The notes under the pieces: model-generated
The model's input: only the letters and a program-made list of their open reading frames with translations
Told to the model about the DNA's origin: nothing
Databases searched by the model: none
NCBI GenBank assembly: GCA_030386875.1
Contig: CM059562.1
Coordinates: 69,066,201-69,130,200 of the forward strand
DNA: 64,000 nt
Reading direction: 5' to 3'
Source: Morinoia aosen
Taxonomy: Eukaryota > Arthropoda > Malacostraca > Amphipoda > Talitridae
Part shown: in pieces, positions 33,901 through 48,900 of the stretch
Position numbering within the stretch: position 1 is the stretch's first letter
How the letters are laid out: each line of letters starts with the position of its first letter
Program-made: the position numbers and the translations under genes

Positions 33901-36900
33901 TTTTTTAGTTTGGCCTTTTTTAACTAGTTCTTCGCGTTTCCTCGGTTGTAAACGGTTGATTTGGTTAGGTTGCAAGTAGCAGAATTGGAAGATCGACTAT
34001 ATTGCTTGAATACATTTTTGTTCTTCCTAAGAAATGTGAAAATATAGTTGCACGATAACATTTCGCCTCGCGTGAGAACATTTGTTTTTCGTCCTTCATT
34101 TGTGCTGGTACGTGAATGAGCAAGTTACCGAATCCTACACTGATGGCTCAAGATGCAGGGAGCTTAATAAATGAAATTCGAATGAAGACTGCTTGGCATC
34201 TGGCAGCACTGGTGAGCTACAGGTGCCAAGTGGTTTTTGTGCTAAAGTTTTATGTGAAAACGCCCAACTAGAATTCTGGTCTGAAAAAGTCAATCTGGCT
34301 ACCCAAATTCAGATCTGTTTTAGTTTGAAATTACTTTGATCTTTGGCATAAAAATATTTGATTTTAATTCTCGATATTTTATTATGTTGGTTGCTAATGC
34401 GGGATTCGTTGATTGAGTTATGATTTGTATGCTATACAGCCTGCTTATGATTTCTCCTAGGGAAGAGCTAAAGGAGGTTGTCTTTCAGAGAATTAGGATA
34501 GGGACTTAGCGCCACTGGTAGGAATAAGAGCGTTTTTAATAAACCTTTCCTTTAATTTTGTAAGTTTTGTATTAATATTGGTTTGCGCACTATTTGAATA
34601 ATATGAAAATGTAGTAATTCATGAAGTTTTATAACAAAGGGTAATTTATTTCTTGTTTTTATCACAGGTGCTGGTATTGCGTGCATCCCTGGCAGCAAAG
34701 GACTACGATGTAGATGAACGAGACGAGAAAATCATGGCGCTTAAAGAAGAGGTAAACTTCTTACTTTTTGCTTTGCCTTATGTAGGTAACTAGAACCTGG
34801 AAATGGTGACCATTAGACTAGAACATAGAAATGGTGACCATCAGACTAGAACCTAGAAATGGTGACCATCAGACTAGAACCTAGAAATGGTGACCATTAG
34901 ACTAGAACATAGAAATGGTGACCATTAGACTAGAACATAGAAATGGTGACCATCAGACTAGAACATAGAAATGGTGACCATCAGACTAGAACATAGAAAT
35001 GGTGACCATCAGACTAGAACATAGAAATGGTGACCATCAGACTAGAACATAGAAATGGTGACCATCAGACTAGAACATAGAAATGGTGACCATTAGACTA
35101 GAACATAGAAATGGTGACCATTAGACTAGAACATAGGAATGGTAACCAATGGAAAGTCACGGTGACACAAAGACTTTCCATTTCCGTCAGTATGTTTCTT
35201 GTTGCTTTGTTCATCACGGTCTGGTTTTATGCTGTTTTTTTTTCAGCATAGTCTTGTAAATTAAAGTTGTGTTATTTGTTATACTTATAATTGTTTTCTT
35301 CTTGGTTTGTGTGGGAATGGTCAAGTGTTACTTTGGACTTGCGCTTTTGTCTTCCCATTTCATGTCGGTCTGATTCATTTCACGCTTTCAATAAAATAAA
35401 GGAAAATTCGAAGTACCACTAAGCTGAGCAGAACTATCACATTTTCGTTGCCCAAATCAATTTTAATTACCGAGAAGTTATCCAAACGTTATCAGTAAGG
35501 GGCTTAGAAATTTTGTTTATTATGAAATTTTTCCATAGTTGCATATGTACTGACTTTTTATGAAGTATCCACTGGATTATCATAATGCATAGGGTGCGTA
35601 TTCATAGTATGGTCGAAATTTAGTGCAATTGTAAGGGAAAAATCAAAGTTAGCAGGTCACGTAATAGAACTAACGCTGAAAGAAGAGCATTTGTAAGATA
35701 ACATTCTCTTTTCGTTGCAGACCGATGTTGTGATCTTTATGCAGGGTGCGTACAGGCGTGGAGAAGCATGGAAAGTAGTTGAATTTCGAAAATAAAATTC
35801 AAGGCCTCGAAAGTAGTGGAATTTTAAAAATGGTCATTGAAAGTCATGAAATTTTAGGATTTTCGTGAAAAGAAAATTTTACTGTTGAAAATTTTCGTTC
35901 CGTTTGGTCCGCGTTGAGCGAGGCGTTGTCAGTAACCTTCGAGTGTTACTTGGGCTCTGATTGGTTGATACAGCTACGTCTTTAGTGTCCGCGATTTTGA
36001 TTGGTTCTCAGGCGTCACGTGAAACCAAACGCGCTCAGTGTGACTGAAGACACGCGCTCGCTCGGACCATTGTTGACCTGTCGCCACTGTTTGGTGTTGT
36101 GATGATCATTTACACATTTATGAAAACAACACCTGCAAGTAATGATGAATGTTCTGTGAAGTTTATGACTGAAATACATTTATTGTGCTGCAATTTAACT
36201 TTGTGTGACATTATTTTGGGCAGAGAGAGGTAGTGAAAATGTAATTTGGTTGGCATAAAAAGTCATGAAAAAGTAGTGGAATTTTGAACCTCAGAGCCTG
36301 TACGCACCCTGTTTATGAATTAGGTAGACTACTATGTATGTACGCTGTATTCGTGAAGAACAAAACTATAGGTTAACAATATTGTGTATCGTAGAAAAGG
36401 AAATCTTATTCTGGAGTTCTTTGGCAAAGATTCAAGGATTTAGCTTTTCCAGGGGCAATTTATGAGTTCGCTAGCTGAAGGTTAGGTTGGCTTCCTTTTC
36501 TTGCTTGAAATTGAGTAGATTTTTTTTGCAAATATTTTTTTGATTCACTGCTGTTTTTTTCAGCATCTGATTTTCTTCTTGAACTTTTGTTGTTCCAAAC
36601 TCTTCTTACAATTATGCTGTTTCCTTGACCACATCTTGCTTTGCACATTGTGTCGAACATACCTTGTGTATAGATTCGTTTTTTTAATTCGACAATAAAT
36701 TGTGTCTTGCTCCTTCCTGTCTTGAGAGCATCTTTATTGTAATTAGGGAGGCGTGAACTAACCAGTAAATTAATTTTGTAACAGTTCAATTGTCGAGAAA
36801 CACGAGACGAATTGCAGACACCCGCTCTGCTGTTGGTGCACTGTGGCAGTAGCTGTAAATGGAGTCAGGGCGGGCAACTTTGCTATTCTTATTTGGCTAT

Positions 36901-39900
36901 CCTAATTTCTGGGAGGGGTCAGGAGGTGATTTAGCCATTTATTGCGCTTTCTTTAACTTGTGCGTTTTATTCATATTTAAATCAAAATATCATTCATTCT
37001 TTTGAAGATTGTAACAAAAACTGAGTTGGTGAGCGACTTGCAGTCAATGGTTGCGTGCCACAAGACTTCAGAGGCAGACCTCAAGTCTCAGCTCCAGGAG
37101 AAAGTTAAGGCTTTGGAGGATGTAGATGAGAAGTTATCACAAGCCCTCAAGAAATGCAGCGATCTCGAAGAAGAGATTTCACAGCACCACAGTGAGTCAG
37201 ACACGGCCTTGTTGTGCCTCAAAGACATGCATGCTGCTGAGATTTTAGACCTGAAGGCTTTAAAGGAAGAGCAAGCTGCGAAGGTGTGCTCCCTGCGCCA
37301 ACAATGCACCACCAACAAGCAGAGCATCGCTGAGCTCGAAGCCAAACTTGCTGATAAGACAGAGACCATCAAGAGTTTGGAACAGAAAATCGTCGAGTTG
37401 ATGGCCGAGCTTGAAGATTCTGAAGCTGATCATGTGATCAAGTGAGTGTATTAAAGTGTCATGCAGTTTAGAGGCTTATTTAAGGGCTGTTTTTTTAATG
37501 AAATTAATATGAATTATGGTTTAGAGATGTATTGCATTTTTTTTGCTGTTTGTATTTGTCTTTATAAGGCAAGCTATTGCAAGTCATGAACGATCGAATC
37601 TTGCTTCATAACCTTTCTTAACTTACTGCTTCTATGCGCGCGGGATTCTGTGGGGGATCACGCTTTGTGCACAGATTGTGCGTTCCCTGAACTCCATACT
37701 AAATGTTACCTTCATCCTTCCTCTCTTTAAAGATCGTCATTTAGTAAGGGAGGTTGAAACTAACATAATCAATCTGTAATAATGGAAACTATAGATCATT
37801 TTCCCATGCTGGAAAGTGAATAAACTGGAATTTATGGACCATTTAAGACAGAAATTAGTACTCATCAGGTAGCGTTTGGCAACGCTCTTTGAGAAATTAT
37901 AATTATGGTTTGAAAGAAGGTAGTAGAAAATTCAGTATTTGTGTTGAAAGTTTTGATTGCTCTGTAGGTCATAATCTAACTGTAAGAACAATCAGGTTAT
38001 TATTTTTTGCAAGAATCCAACTGAGGGAACAATAAGATCAATGTTGTACATGTTAATATAAGGCTGCTGTTTGGTTCGAGGCGAGCTTAACGCTGGCTGT
38101 CCTAGTAAATGATTCTTAGTTAATTACTCTTTTTACCATTAGAGTTTCATAAGTATCCGATTTATATGCCCTTTGTTAAAAATTTGTTTCATGGCTGAGT
38201 TGTTTTTTATAAAAATGAGCTTGTGGTTGCCTAATTATACAGCGCATGCTTTGTGATGCATGGTATGTAGGGTTAAATTCAGTGTCTAGGGCGAGAGTCT
38301 CTTAATTAATGACGCAAAAGATGATCATAGACCAACTATTCTAGTACAACTTCATATTGGATCAGATAAAGCAATATGCATCTCATGAACATCACGTACC
38401 GAAACATGAAATTATCTAATCATCTATCCTATTATGCTGAACTGTAATCGCACCATGTAACTCTCGACTAAATTATACGACATGCTCATTTGTCCTTACT
38501 CTCTCAAGGCTGAAAGAAGCACTCTCTGAGGTGGATGACCTCAGCAACCAGTACTCAGACTCGCTTTTAGAGTTGGACTCGACACGCCGGGCACTCGCGC
38601 TCACCTCTGAGGAACACGAGCGAATGTCCCTGACACTCGAGGCTGCTGAGGCAGACGTCATCAAGGTGCTGAGCTGATTTTGATCCGCTATTGCATGAGC
38701 TTAACTTGAGATCACGGCGTGCGTGATGAAGTGTGTCATGTGGAAGCTTGGAGAAGTTGTAAATGTAGTAACGTGAACTTTATTTGAGACCATGTCGAGC
38801 ATGATAGTGTGTCATGTGGAAACTTGAATAAGTTGTAAATGTAGAAGCATGAGCTTAACTTTAGACCTTTAAATACGTCGTAAATAGAATATGAGTTTGG
38901 ATTCGATATGGCCATGCAAATTTGGTAAAGCAGTGTTGAAATGTTAAAGCCATTGAATTGAACCAGTTGTAAATTTTAGCGGTGTAACATTTCAGGTAAA
39001 AGCAGACCTGCAGAACGCCAAGCGAGAGGCACGGGATCGGACCAATGAATGCCAAGAGTTGGAAGACAGTCTTCGTCGTCTCACTGACAAATATTCTGCT
39101 TTTGAGCAAGCAAAGTGTAAGGCTTGGTAATTTGTGCTCTTTGTTTTCATTGTATTGTGACTGAATACGCTGTATTTTAGATCATTATGGTTACTTTGAC
39201 TGCTAAAACTATGTCTTGCGTTATTCATGTAGAGAAAAAAGTTTTATATCTTATCATGGAAATTTTAAGGTTTTTATTTGATGTGAATAATATATTTTTA
39301 GTTCGTTACGTGATGATTTCTGCGAGTGGGAATTCCATGACAGGGTCATTTAACTTCACAAACGTTGACCAAGACGTAAGTTCAAATCAATGCCTGCCTG
39401 CTCGAGCTGTGACGTTTCTCTAGTATCAGAGCCAGCGCAGCTGCGCTGCATGCTATATTTTTTTGTGGTAAAGTAGGTATTATTTTTTCTTCGTCTTAAA
39501 AAATATTAGATATTTTTTAACAATAATATTTATAATATTCTTTCCCTCATTTCTTCACTGTTGAGCAAGCAGCCGTGTTGTGAGAGTTTCTTGCGTGTGC
39601 CTTTAATCTTTCTTAACTAGTCTTTTTCTTTCCATAGATTTTTGTAGTTTGAGTTGATCCATGGGCTTTCCACTAGTTTACGAGTCTCTAATTACTAGTT
39701 AATTGATGCTTAAAAAGCTATGAAATTGAAATGTATATGTTTAAAACACTCTTTCTACTGAAATTTGTTAGGGCAAAAAGTTGTCTGCTGTGCAAAATTT
39801 AGAAAGAATGCAAAATTGTATAATACAGGGACTCGTAATTTTTTATTAAGCAAAACGCACTCACAGAGAAAGCAGATAACAAGCTATGCAAATTTTACTA

Positions 39901-42900
39901 CACATCTGCCTGGTTCTAACGAACGGTAGTGTCAGAGTTTTAGATGATTGGATATTATAACGATAGCCTTCGCGTACCTAAAAATTAGCCGTAATTACTA
40001 ATTAAGTAGTCGAAAATATCTTTTCCTCTCACATTTTCTACTCTTGATGAAGATCAGGTGAAATTGAGTAGGGCAGAAAAATTCTAGCATTTCACTTCAC
40101 GTGCAATTATTATTTTCCACTCTTGATGGAAAAGAAAATGAGTTTGAAAAAGACATACTCATGAAAAAGAAAAACGAGTATGGTTTCTTGATGTAGAGAT
40201 GGCAAAATTCATTTGAGTGTCGCAAAAAAATTTCGGCATTTTACTTCACATTCTGATGTGAACTGGTGTGTGTAGTGTCGGAGGAAGCAGAGCGCACAGA
40301 GCTGATGCGTCGGCTGCAGGTGGAGCTGGAGCTGAGCAAACAAAGCCTGTCTGAGCTGCAGCAAGAGGTGTGCGCTCTACAGTCTACCAATGCAGGCTTC
40401 ATGAACCAAATTCAGCAGCTACGGGTGAGCAATTTTTTCTTTACCGTGTAGAATCTTTAGGACCTGTTCTATGCTCTATTCCTGTTACGTTGTGTTTTAT
40501 TTGGTCTCCATCTGTTGTGTTGCATGCAGTACCTATTTCCAACCACAGAATTCTGCGGCACAAAGAACCTATTTCCTACCTTGGTATTCTGTTGTACGTG
40601 GTACCTATTTCCTACCTTGGTATTCTGTTGTACGTGGTACCTATTTTATACCTTGGTATTCTGTTGCACGTGGTACCTATTTCCTACCTTGGTATTCTGT
40701 TGTACGTGGTACCTATTTTATACCTTGGTATTCTGTTGTACGTGGTACCTATTTTATACCTTGGTATTCTGTTGCACGTGGTACCTATTTCCTACCTTGG
40801 TATTCTGTTGCACGTGGTACCTATTTCCTACCTTGGTATTCTGTTGTACGTGGTACCTATTTCCTACCTTGGTATTCTGTTGTACGTGGTACCTATTTTA
40901 TACCTTGGTATTCTGTTGCACGTGGTACCTATTTCCTACCTTGGTATTCTGTTGCACGTGGTACCTATTTCCTACCTTGGTATTCTGTTGCACGTGGTAC
41001 CTATTTCCTACCTTGGTATTCTGTTGCACGTGGTACCTATTTTGTACCTCGGTATTCTGTTGCACGTGGTACCTATTTTATACCTTGGTATTCTGTTGCA
41101 CGTGGTACCTATTTCCTACCTTGGTATTCTGTTGCACGTGGTACCTATTTCCTACCTCGGTATTCTGTAGCACTTGGCACCTATTTTGTACCTCGGTATT
41201 TTTCTGTACGCAGTACCTATTTTGTGGGCCTCTATCCTGTTGCATACCGTAATGCATTTTTTATTTGAAGGTAGTATTTAAACATTGTGTATTTTCTCAA
41301 ACATTGGAGGAGTAGCAATAAATCTTGTCTGAATTAGCAAATTTTCACTGAATTTAGAATTCTCAAATGAAGGTGTAAAATATATGTCAGTTTGTCTGAC
41401 TTGGAAAGTATTGAAAAAATGTCATTAATTGTTTTTTTATTGAGGTTCTACTGCATTAAGAAATCCATCTTTTACGTTTTCTATTCGTAACTTCAAATCG
41501 AGAACCACGTAAATTAAAGTGTGCACACTATTTCGAAAGAGCTTTTGTGACAATGATTTGTATTTTTTGTAATCTAATTAGGATTATACAGTGTTACCAT
41601 GGTATACGACTTCAATGTGATCCTAGTTAATTTTTTTATACTAAACTAAACATATTCCTAACAAATTATTCCCAAAGGCGACGAAGGCAAAATGGTAAAT
41701 CCATTTCTATTGAAATGTTTTTATTACTATATTATGCATTGATGAGAAATAATCTAAACACTGTAGTGTTTAAGTTCTTCATTATAAAATATTACTTCAA
41801 ACAAAGGAAATTTTACTTCGCTTTACCACGTCAAATTGAGTTAAGCACCCTGCTGCGGTTTTGTGTAAATATAATTACTTTATATTATTATTGAAATTTG
41901 AACTTGCTTCACGGAACTGAATTGAATGGAGTACTGACTACGATGAGGCAGAAAGGGATGGAGTAGTAGATGTTATTGCCTGAATCAAAGGTCCTCTCTC
42001 AATGAAACTTTAGGAATGGTATATTGTGGCATCTTTTGCTTCTTGATTCTTGTTCTGTTTCTCATAATAAAACCTGGTTGAGGGTTAGAGGATTTTAGTT
42101 CTCTAATGTTGTTTCCAAAAAATTTTGCATTTGCTTTCTTTTCAAGATGTTTCGTACATGTGGCGTACAGTATTGTAGTGACTCCAGAGACTACTATTAT
42201 GGATTTTTTGGGGGTGGATCTTATCTGTAAATTTGTGATTTAAAATATATCAGTTCTATAGCCCGCGTCATTCTAAAGGTTGCATACTAATCACAATTTT
42301 TACGGCTAAAGAGTGGTGTAAACGGGCTTACTCCAGATCGCGCTTACGCGTATACCCCTTTACAACTGTGTTATGAGTCAGTGTAATGTAGAAATATTTT
42401 TAGAAATTCTTCTTTTAAGTAACTTACGCCTTGCTTTATTTAGCATGCAAAAATTTAGCTTAAATTAAGCAAACAAACTCAAGTGCGGCGATTGCTCATT
42501 TTATGTTATTGAATCCAGCAAGACCTGAAGAAGAAGTCTGCAGCCATTGAAGAAAGCAAAGAGTGCATAGAAGTGCTGCGGGAGGAGCGGCGCTGTGCCC
42601 TGGAGACACAGGAGCAGCTGCAGTGTGAAGCAGACGAGCGCTTGGACCAAATCAGGGCGCTGCGTGTGGAGAACCAGGAACTCGGGCAGAGAGTGAGGGA
42701 CCAAGAGAACACCATCACGCAGGCCAACGAGTGCATAGAGCGTCACATCTCCAGCATTTCCGAGGAGCGCGCGAAGGCAGAGGCTGAGAGACAGATGGAA
42801 GTGAAGCAGTATGTCGAGAAGCAGGAGGTATTGCTCAAGGAAAACCAGGCACTTCAGCATCGTGTGGAGTCTATGCAGGAGCAGCTGGAGATCATCGTAG

Positions 42901-45900
42901 AGCTCAAGGATAATTTTGCTTTTAAGGTACGGAGATACTCGACGTTTTTTTATTTGTTTTTTGTAGCTTGATGTGTTTATCAATGTAATTTTTTGAATTT
43001 TTTTTGTGCTGCTTAATATGTGTTTTTTCTGTTGAGAGTTTGTGTGTGACTGATGAAAAATGTTTCTTTTTAAACAACAGTAGCTCGTAACTCGTCAGTT
43101 TTGTGGTGTGACTTGAGTCGTACCTGTTGCGGTTTAACCGGGTCTGTTAGTATTCATTTTTCAGTTTATTACGGATTCAAGAACTTGGGCAGAAATCAAA
43201 TATTCTTTTGATTCCATATTGTTGAGTAAACTACTTGATTTTTATGCTGTAGAACTGAGAGAAAGTCCTTGAGTGAGTTTTGGGGAGTGTGTTATATACC
43301 GAGCGTCTCTCAATGAAGTACTGTATATGCTAATCTAATGTGACACTGCTGGCCTCCGGAAAAATGCTGCGCTCACCAAAACACTCATGTAGTCGGTGCC
43401 AATTTATCAGCTTACGCTACTGTAAATATATTGTGGGGCTAATGCACCTTTTATTTTCTTTGGTATCTTTTCATCTGCTGCATTCTTAACCGCGAGTTTC
43501 TATGCATTGAGCGTTTGGTGAGAACACACTTTTTGTATAGGTTTATACAAGTCTGTACTAAATGGTTCCTTTTTCTCTTTTCGGATCGCATTTTACGGTT
43601 TTAGGGAGTCTTAGCATAACTAATGCTAACTCAAAAACAGTCGTTTCTGCCATGTTCTTCTTTTCTGAAAAGAGGTGATATTGATTGGTGCTGCTATGAT
43701 CACGTTGGAGCCAATGTTTCTACATTGTCGCGTTTGTTGAACAACGAGTTCAACTAATCGCAATTTTTATTTAGAGTGTTTGTATTAAAATATTTTATTT
43801 GCAATTGCCTACCTTTGGTTATCAGAAATGTTTTCTACCGTAATACGCACAGATCCAGACGCTGGAGCTAGAGGTGACAGAGTTGAGTGCTGCAAAAACG
43901 AATGCTGAGGAAGCTAAAGCTCACGCATTGCTGCAGTTGCAGCAACTCGAGTCAGTACAGGTATGTCAGCCCTTAAAATACTTACCCTCTCCTTGTTCTC
44001 ACATTTGAATAAAACATTTGAGTGTGTGTGCACCGGGTGTCGCAATAAAAATGTCCCCTATTTCTGTTTAAATTATACCTCCAGATATTTTCAGTCTTGT
44101 TTGTTTCATGTTATTGAAATTTTTTTTACTCAGAGCCCCTCAGGGGGATACAACTATTGTATCTAAGGGAATTAGCGCTTCCAGGGGGAAAATGTATGAG
44201 GGCCCGAGCTCTCAGCTCGGGCCCTCGGGCTTCTTTCTGTTGCAATTAAATGTTTTTATGTTAAAGACAATCTTTTTTTCGTTTCACTGCTGTCATGTTT
44301 TTCAGCACCTACTACTTTCTTCTTCAACATTGATTTTGTTTCATAATCTACTTTCTCAACTTACTGTTTCTTTGCCCTTTCTGCATAGATTCCGCGTTCC
44401 CTTAACTCCTTACTAAATGGTGCCTCCCTCCTTCCTCTCTTTGGATCGCCTTTGTGGCAGATAGGAAGCTTTAACTAACCAAAAATCTAATTTGTGATAT
44501 AAGAATGAACATAATTAGAATTCTATATTAAGTAACACAAAATCAAATCAAAACATAGCTATCTATGAACTATTTGAAGTTTGAATGGGCTACTTGGTGT
44601 TCTGGCAATTTCATTTCCACTGTTTTTCTGGTGTGATTGGAAATAAAAGTAGATCTTCCTTGTGTGTGAAACACCTCCATAAACATGCAAATTCTGCTAT
44701 CTAGCAAAATAACTGACATATATAAACAATTATAATTCCGAAAGTCAACACTATATTAAATTTATCTCTATTTGAATAATCAGTTGCTCAATGTTTGTTA
44801 CATCCAGAAAAAAGAACGGGTGGCTTAATAGTTGAGTTAAAAAGGGGGTCCTTCTTTTTGCATTAAATACCTTCAAATACTCGTGAATAAATTACTACGA
44901 TGTTATTTTCTATGAAAATTTAGATTTTTTCCTGAGGGTTGGTCATTTAAGGAAGAACTTTAACTTATTTCAGATTAAAAGTAAAAAATATCTCAAACTC
45001 CAAAAAAAATACAATTACATCATGTGACACTTGGATGTTTTTTCACGATCTTTCTTCAGAGAACTTATAGTTTGTCAAACTATTCTATTACCTGTTTTGC
45101 GTTGAATTTATGGTAAACTTTTATTACAATTGATAAATAAAATTTTTTTCGCACAGGGAGAACTTGCGGATGCCAAGAAACGAGAAGCTGAAAGTCTGGC
45201 TGCTCTCGCGACATTGAAGGAAGAAGCATCAACTGCCGCAAGTATTGCCGAGAAGCACAGAAGTGAACTGAACGCTATCATGCAGGTGTGTGTGCTCTTG
45301 CGCTTCAGCTCAGGAGACCTCATTTATTAGAAAGTAAAAAACGCTTTTAGAAATTTGCCATAAATCTTTTAAATATTTATAAGTTGGAGGAAGAAGTGGA
45401 ATCTTTTATATGGGGCATTTCTTTTGGGGAAGTGTTTTTTACATACCAACACTGGTTCTTAGATGCAATCAGGCTATTTGTAGCGGTAGGTCAAAGTTTA
45501 ATTTTTCTGGAAATTTAACAAAAGAGTATTATGTTTTCCCTCAAGCTACCAACTGATACCAGGGATTTTTTTGTACTTCTCAAAATTACACATACTGTAT
45601 TTCAAATGAAACTGAGATATTAAAATGCTCTGTAGTTATAGTTTTAATGAGCCCGGGTTTGTGAACTGTTAGTTATGTCACTTGAGGGATATTTAGATGA
45701 ACTTTTTAACGGCGGAAAAAGTTTTGTTCTGTGAGTCACGAGTTTGTGAAGCAAGTTTCGCGCACCTCAATCTACCTAGTTCGCATATTTTGCTTATCTG
45801 TTTGTGTATCAATGAGTTTTGATTGAGAACCCATTTCATGTCCATCTGATGAAACGTCCATGTTGACATTCAGACAAAAACTGGCATTTCTATGCTCTTT

Positions 45901-48900
45901 CAGGATGTGTTGAGCATTGCCAGCATGACTTAGGACAAAATATTCCTCTGATGTTTCTCCAGCTACCTCAGAGATGGCTGTGCCATCTGCAATAAGTTTA
46001 TTTCTCTGCGCAATGATAATTTAACTTGAAGAAATTTTTACGGATTTGTGCATATGAAATGCCTCTCGTTATAACCTAACTTAATTTCCGTATTGTAGCC
46101 ACTCATGCTAGCAGTTAACTTGGTTATGACTGCAATTTAAAAAACTACAATGGTTTTATCTACCATTTCGCTGATTTGGCATTTCAGGACTAACAGGGAA
46201 GGAATTTATTCTCGAATTTTTATTTTTATAGATTGTTTCTTGAAAATAGAAATCTTGCTGACACATTTCAAATCAAAATGAGTAGTTAAGCCAACAACTT
46301 TACTGTGGTGAAATCGACGGTTCTGGTCGTAAAATTTAAACCTGAAGTTCCATATTTTACATGTAGTTACTAATATGACGAATCTCGCATATTGAGTGCT
46401 TTTTTCCTGCAGCAAAAAGACGAGGCTGAGAAAGCTCTTGCCGCAACACAGGAGCAAACGCAGGCGCTGCAAGCTGAAAACTTGCACATTCAAGACAGCG
46501 AGCGACGAACGCGTGACGCTCTCACTGAGTGAGTACTGCCTCTTGGGGTAATGAAGTGTATTGACACTCCTTATGCCTGAACTCCTTAACTCGTTAGCGG
46601 TGTCAGGTATGCATCTCCAGTTGCACCACTTCCCCTTATCTCCGGTAGTACAAATAGCATTGGTCATTTAACCCCCGTCATACTTAGTATTAGCGACCCG
46701 GAACGTTATTGAGGTTGTGGGTTACTCTTGAACCACTATGAAAGTTGTGTCTTTGAAGATGCTATAAGTGTAATAAGTATATAATGATGCTATCAAGATG
46801 AATCCCTGACCCCACCCGTTTGAACTGCGTCACAGAGCGACACAATCGCTCTTCGCTCATCCCTTTCCATTCCGCATCTTCTAGCTTCTTTTAACGTAAC
46901 ACCTCGATCGTATAACTCCATTTTCAATTTCATTCATTCATCCCGTCTTTGGCATACTTTTAGAATTTTTTCACCACACTTGTGACTATCACTTTCTTCA
47001 CCAACAGTTCCTTTTTTTCGAGCAATTCAACACACGACAGTCCACTCTTCCCGCCAGCTCTTTCCTAACTATAGTCATACTCCTCACCTCCTCATCTCTT
47101 CGATGACCCTCGTCACTCTTGCCATACTTACCAGAAACTTCATTCATCTCGAGCACATTTGACCTCTTTTTATCAGCCACTTTTATGCCCCACATCTCAG
47201 ATTCATACGACACTAACGGCACGACAAAAGTTCCATACCCACTCTTCTTAGCATTCATACTTAAACACCTATTTCTTACAACTTCTTGTAAACCTCGCGC
47301 TTGATACTACCCTCTTATCCTATTTCTCATTTAATTTACCATTTGCGGCCGCACTCGCTTTCAAGTACTCGAAACAACTTACTTATTTCAACATCTCTGC
47401 ATTTAAGGGACATTCATTCTTCTAAAACATATTCGTCGCACACATCATAACTGTCTCCTTGTTAACGAGCACCCAGAGTTTTTTTTTTAACTGTCACGCA
47501 CTCTTCCAAACTCCATGTTTTCACAGTTTCTCCTCCGACCCCGCTACTAATGCTGTATCGATAGTTAGCAAAAGGGTAGCTGAGTCAAATCGAAGACTTT
47601 GGTATACATATAGTTTCTGTTTACCATACCTTGAAGGTGTTCCAACAATATATCCAGTTGGCGCCCGATCTTCCGTTGTGATCTCATAAGCCAAGTAGTT
47701 AATTTCTAGCCGTATTTTTTTATGGTTTTAGTATATTCCCTAGTGAAAACGGGATCTTGTTTGCATGCAATAATCTTTTTTGTTTTCTTCGACTATTTAC
47801 GTCAGTCTTTCTTGTGCGGTTTTTAACCTTTCCAAATGATTGTTTCTTTCGCTAGTACAACGCATAAAAGGATTCGTGGCCTACGTCACTGAAATAATTT
47901 TATGCGGCAGGTTGGAACTTCACCATGAGAGTTGCGAGGAACTCCAGAGTCTCGTATCTACCCTCTCCGACCACCTGTCGAGCTCTGACGACGAGAAGCG
48001 AGAGTGGAAGAGAAAATGCGCTGTGCTCGAAAAACTAGTTGAGCCTTTCAGGGTATGGACGCCACTGAATTATTCCAACAACTGCGCATTTTTGTTTTGG
48101 TACCTATTCGTGTGTGTTATTTTAGTATTTTTAGAAGTATTGATATTTGTTACGTGGTTATGAACAAATTTACTTATTAGTCATGGTTGAATCGAAGACT
48201 TCAGTTGAATGGTTGAATCGAAGCCTGTGCGGAAGGATTGAAATAAATTGTTTCAAGTTGACCATATTTTTGATAAGGGATTGTTTAGGTACCTATGCCT
48301 TTTATCCAAAAGATACCAAACGATACGTTATTAAGGTTATAGGTTATTCTTGATACACTATGAATGTGGTGGTTTTGAAGATGCTATCACTGTTATTGGT
48401 ATATAATGACGCTATTAAGGTGAAAGGCCTGTGTAGAATCCCCAACTCCACTTGTGTCTTGGTTTTGATTTTGAAAGAATGAATTTAACTTTGAATGCAT
48501 AGACGTTGAAGGAAATAAGCTGTTTCGAGTACTTGGAAAAGAGACTGACCGCGAATGGTAAATTAAATATGAGAAATAAGTTAAGAAGTGAAGATCAAGC
48601 GAGAGAGATTTGTATAAAAGACGGTTTTGCATAGTTTTTTTGCTTACCATACTTAGGTTTCCAATAGCATTTCCAGCCGCTGTTTCGCTTCCATTGTGAT
48701 CTCATAAGATGATTCATCATTGTAATAGTTTAGACAGGCTGGAAACTATTTTATAAACCATCCACGTTCTTCGATGGCTTTATATGATTTCCGTTTTTGA
48801 TACACTTCTGTAGGTACGCTGAGTAGAATTATTACTCAGTATACTTTAAGGATGCAGCAATATTGTAAATTCTGAAGACTATTTGACATTTTTAAGGTTA

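Noticed and set aside
40370-41268. Three overlapping plus-strand ORFs of 245-266 codons
   Set aside because: Products of the 36-bp minisatellite. The HMMR exon 16 frame stops before the array, and all three frames being open is a sign of repeat structure, not coding.
42501-42983. 160-codon minus-strand ORF
   Set aside because: Exactly antisense to HMMR exon 17, whose GC-rich coiled-coil codons suppress stops on the other strand.
44108-44416. 102-codon plus ORF
   Set aside because: Lies entirely in the interspersed repeat. Other copies of the repeat do not keep the frame.
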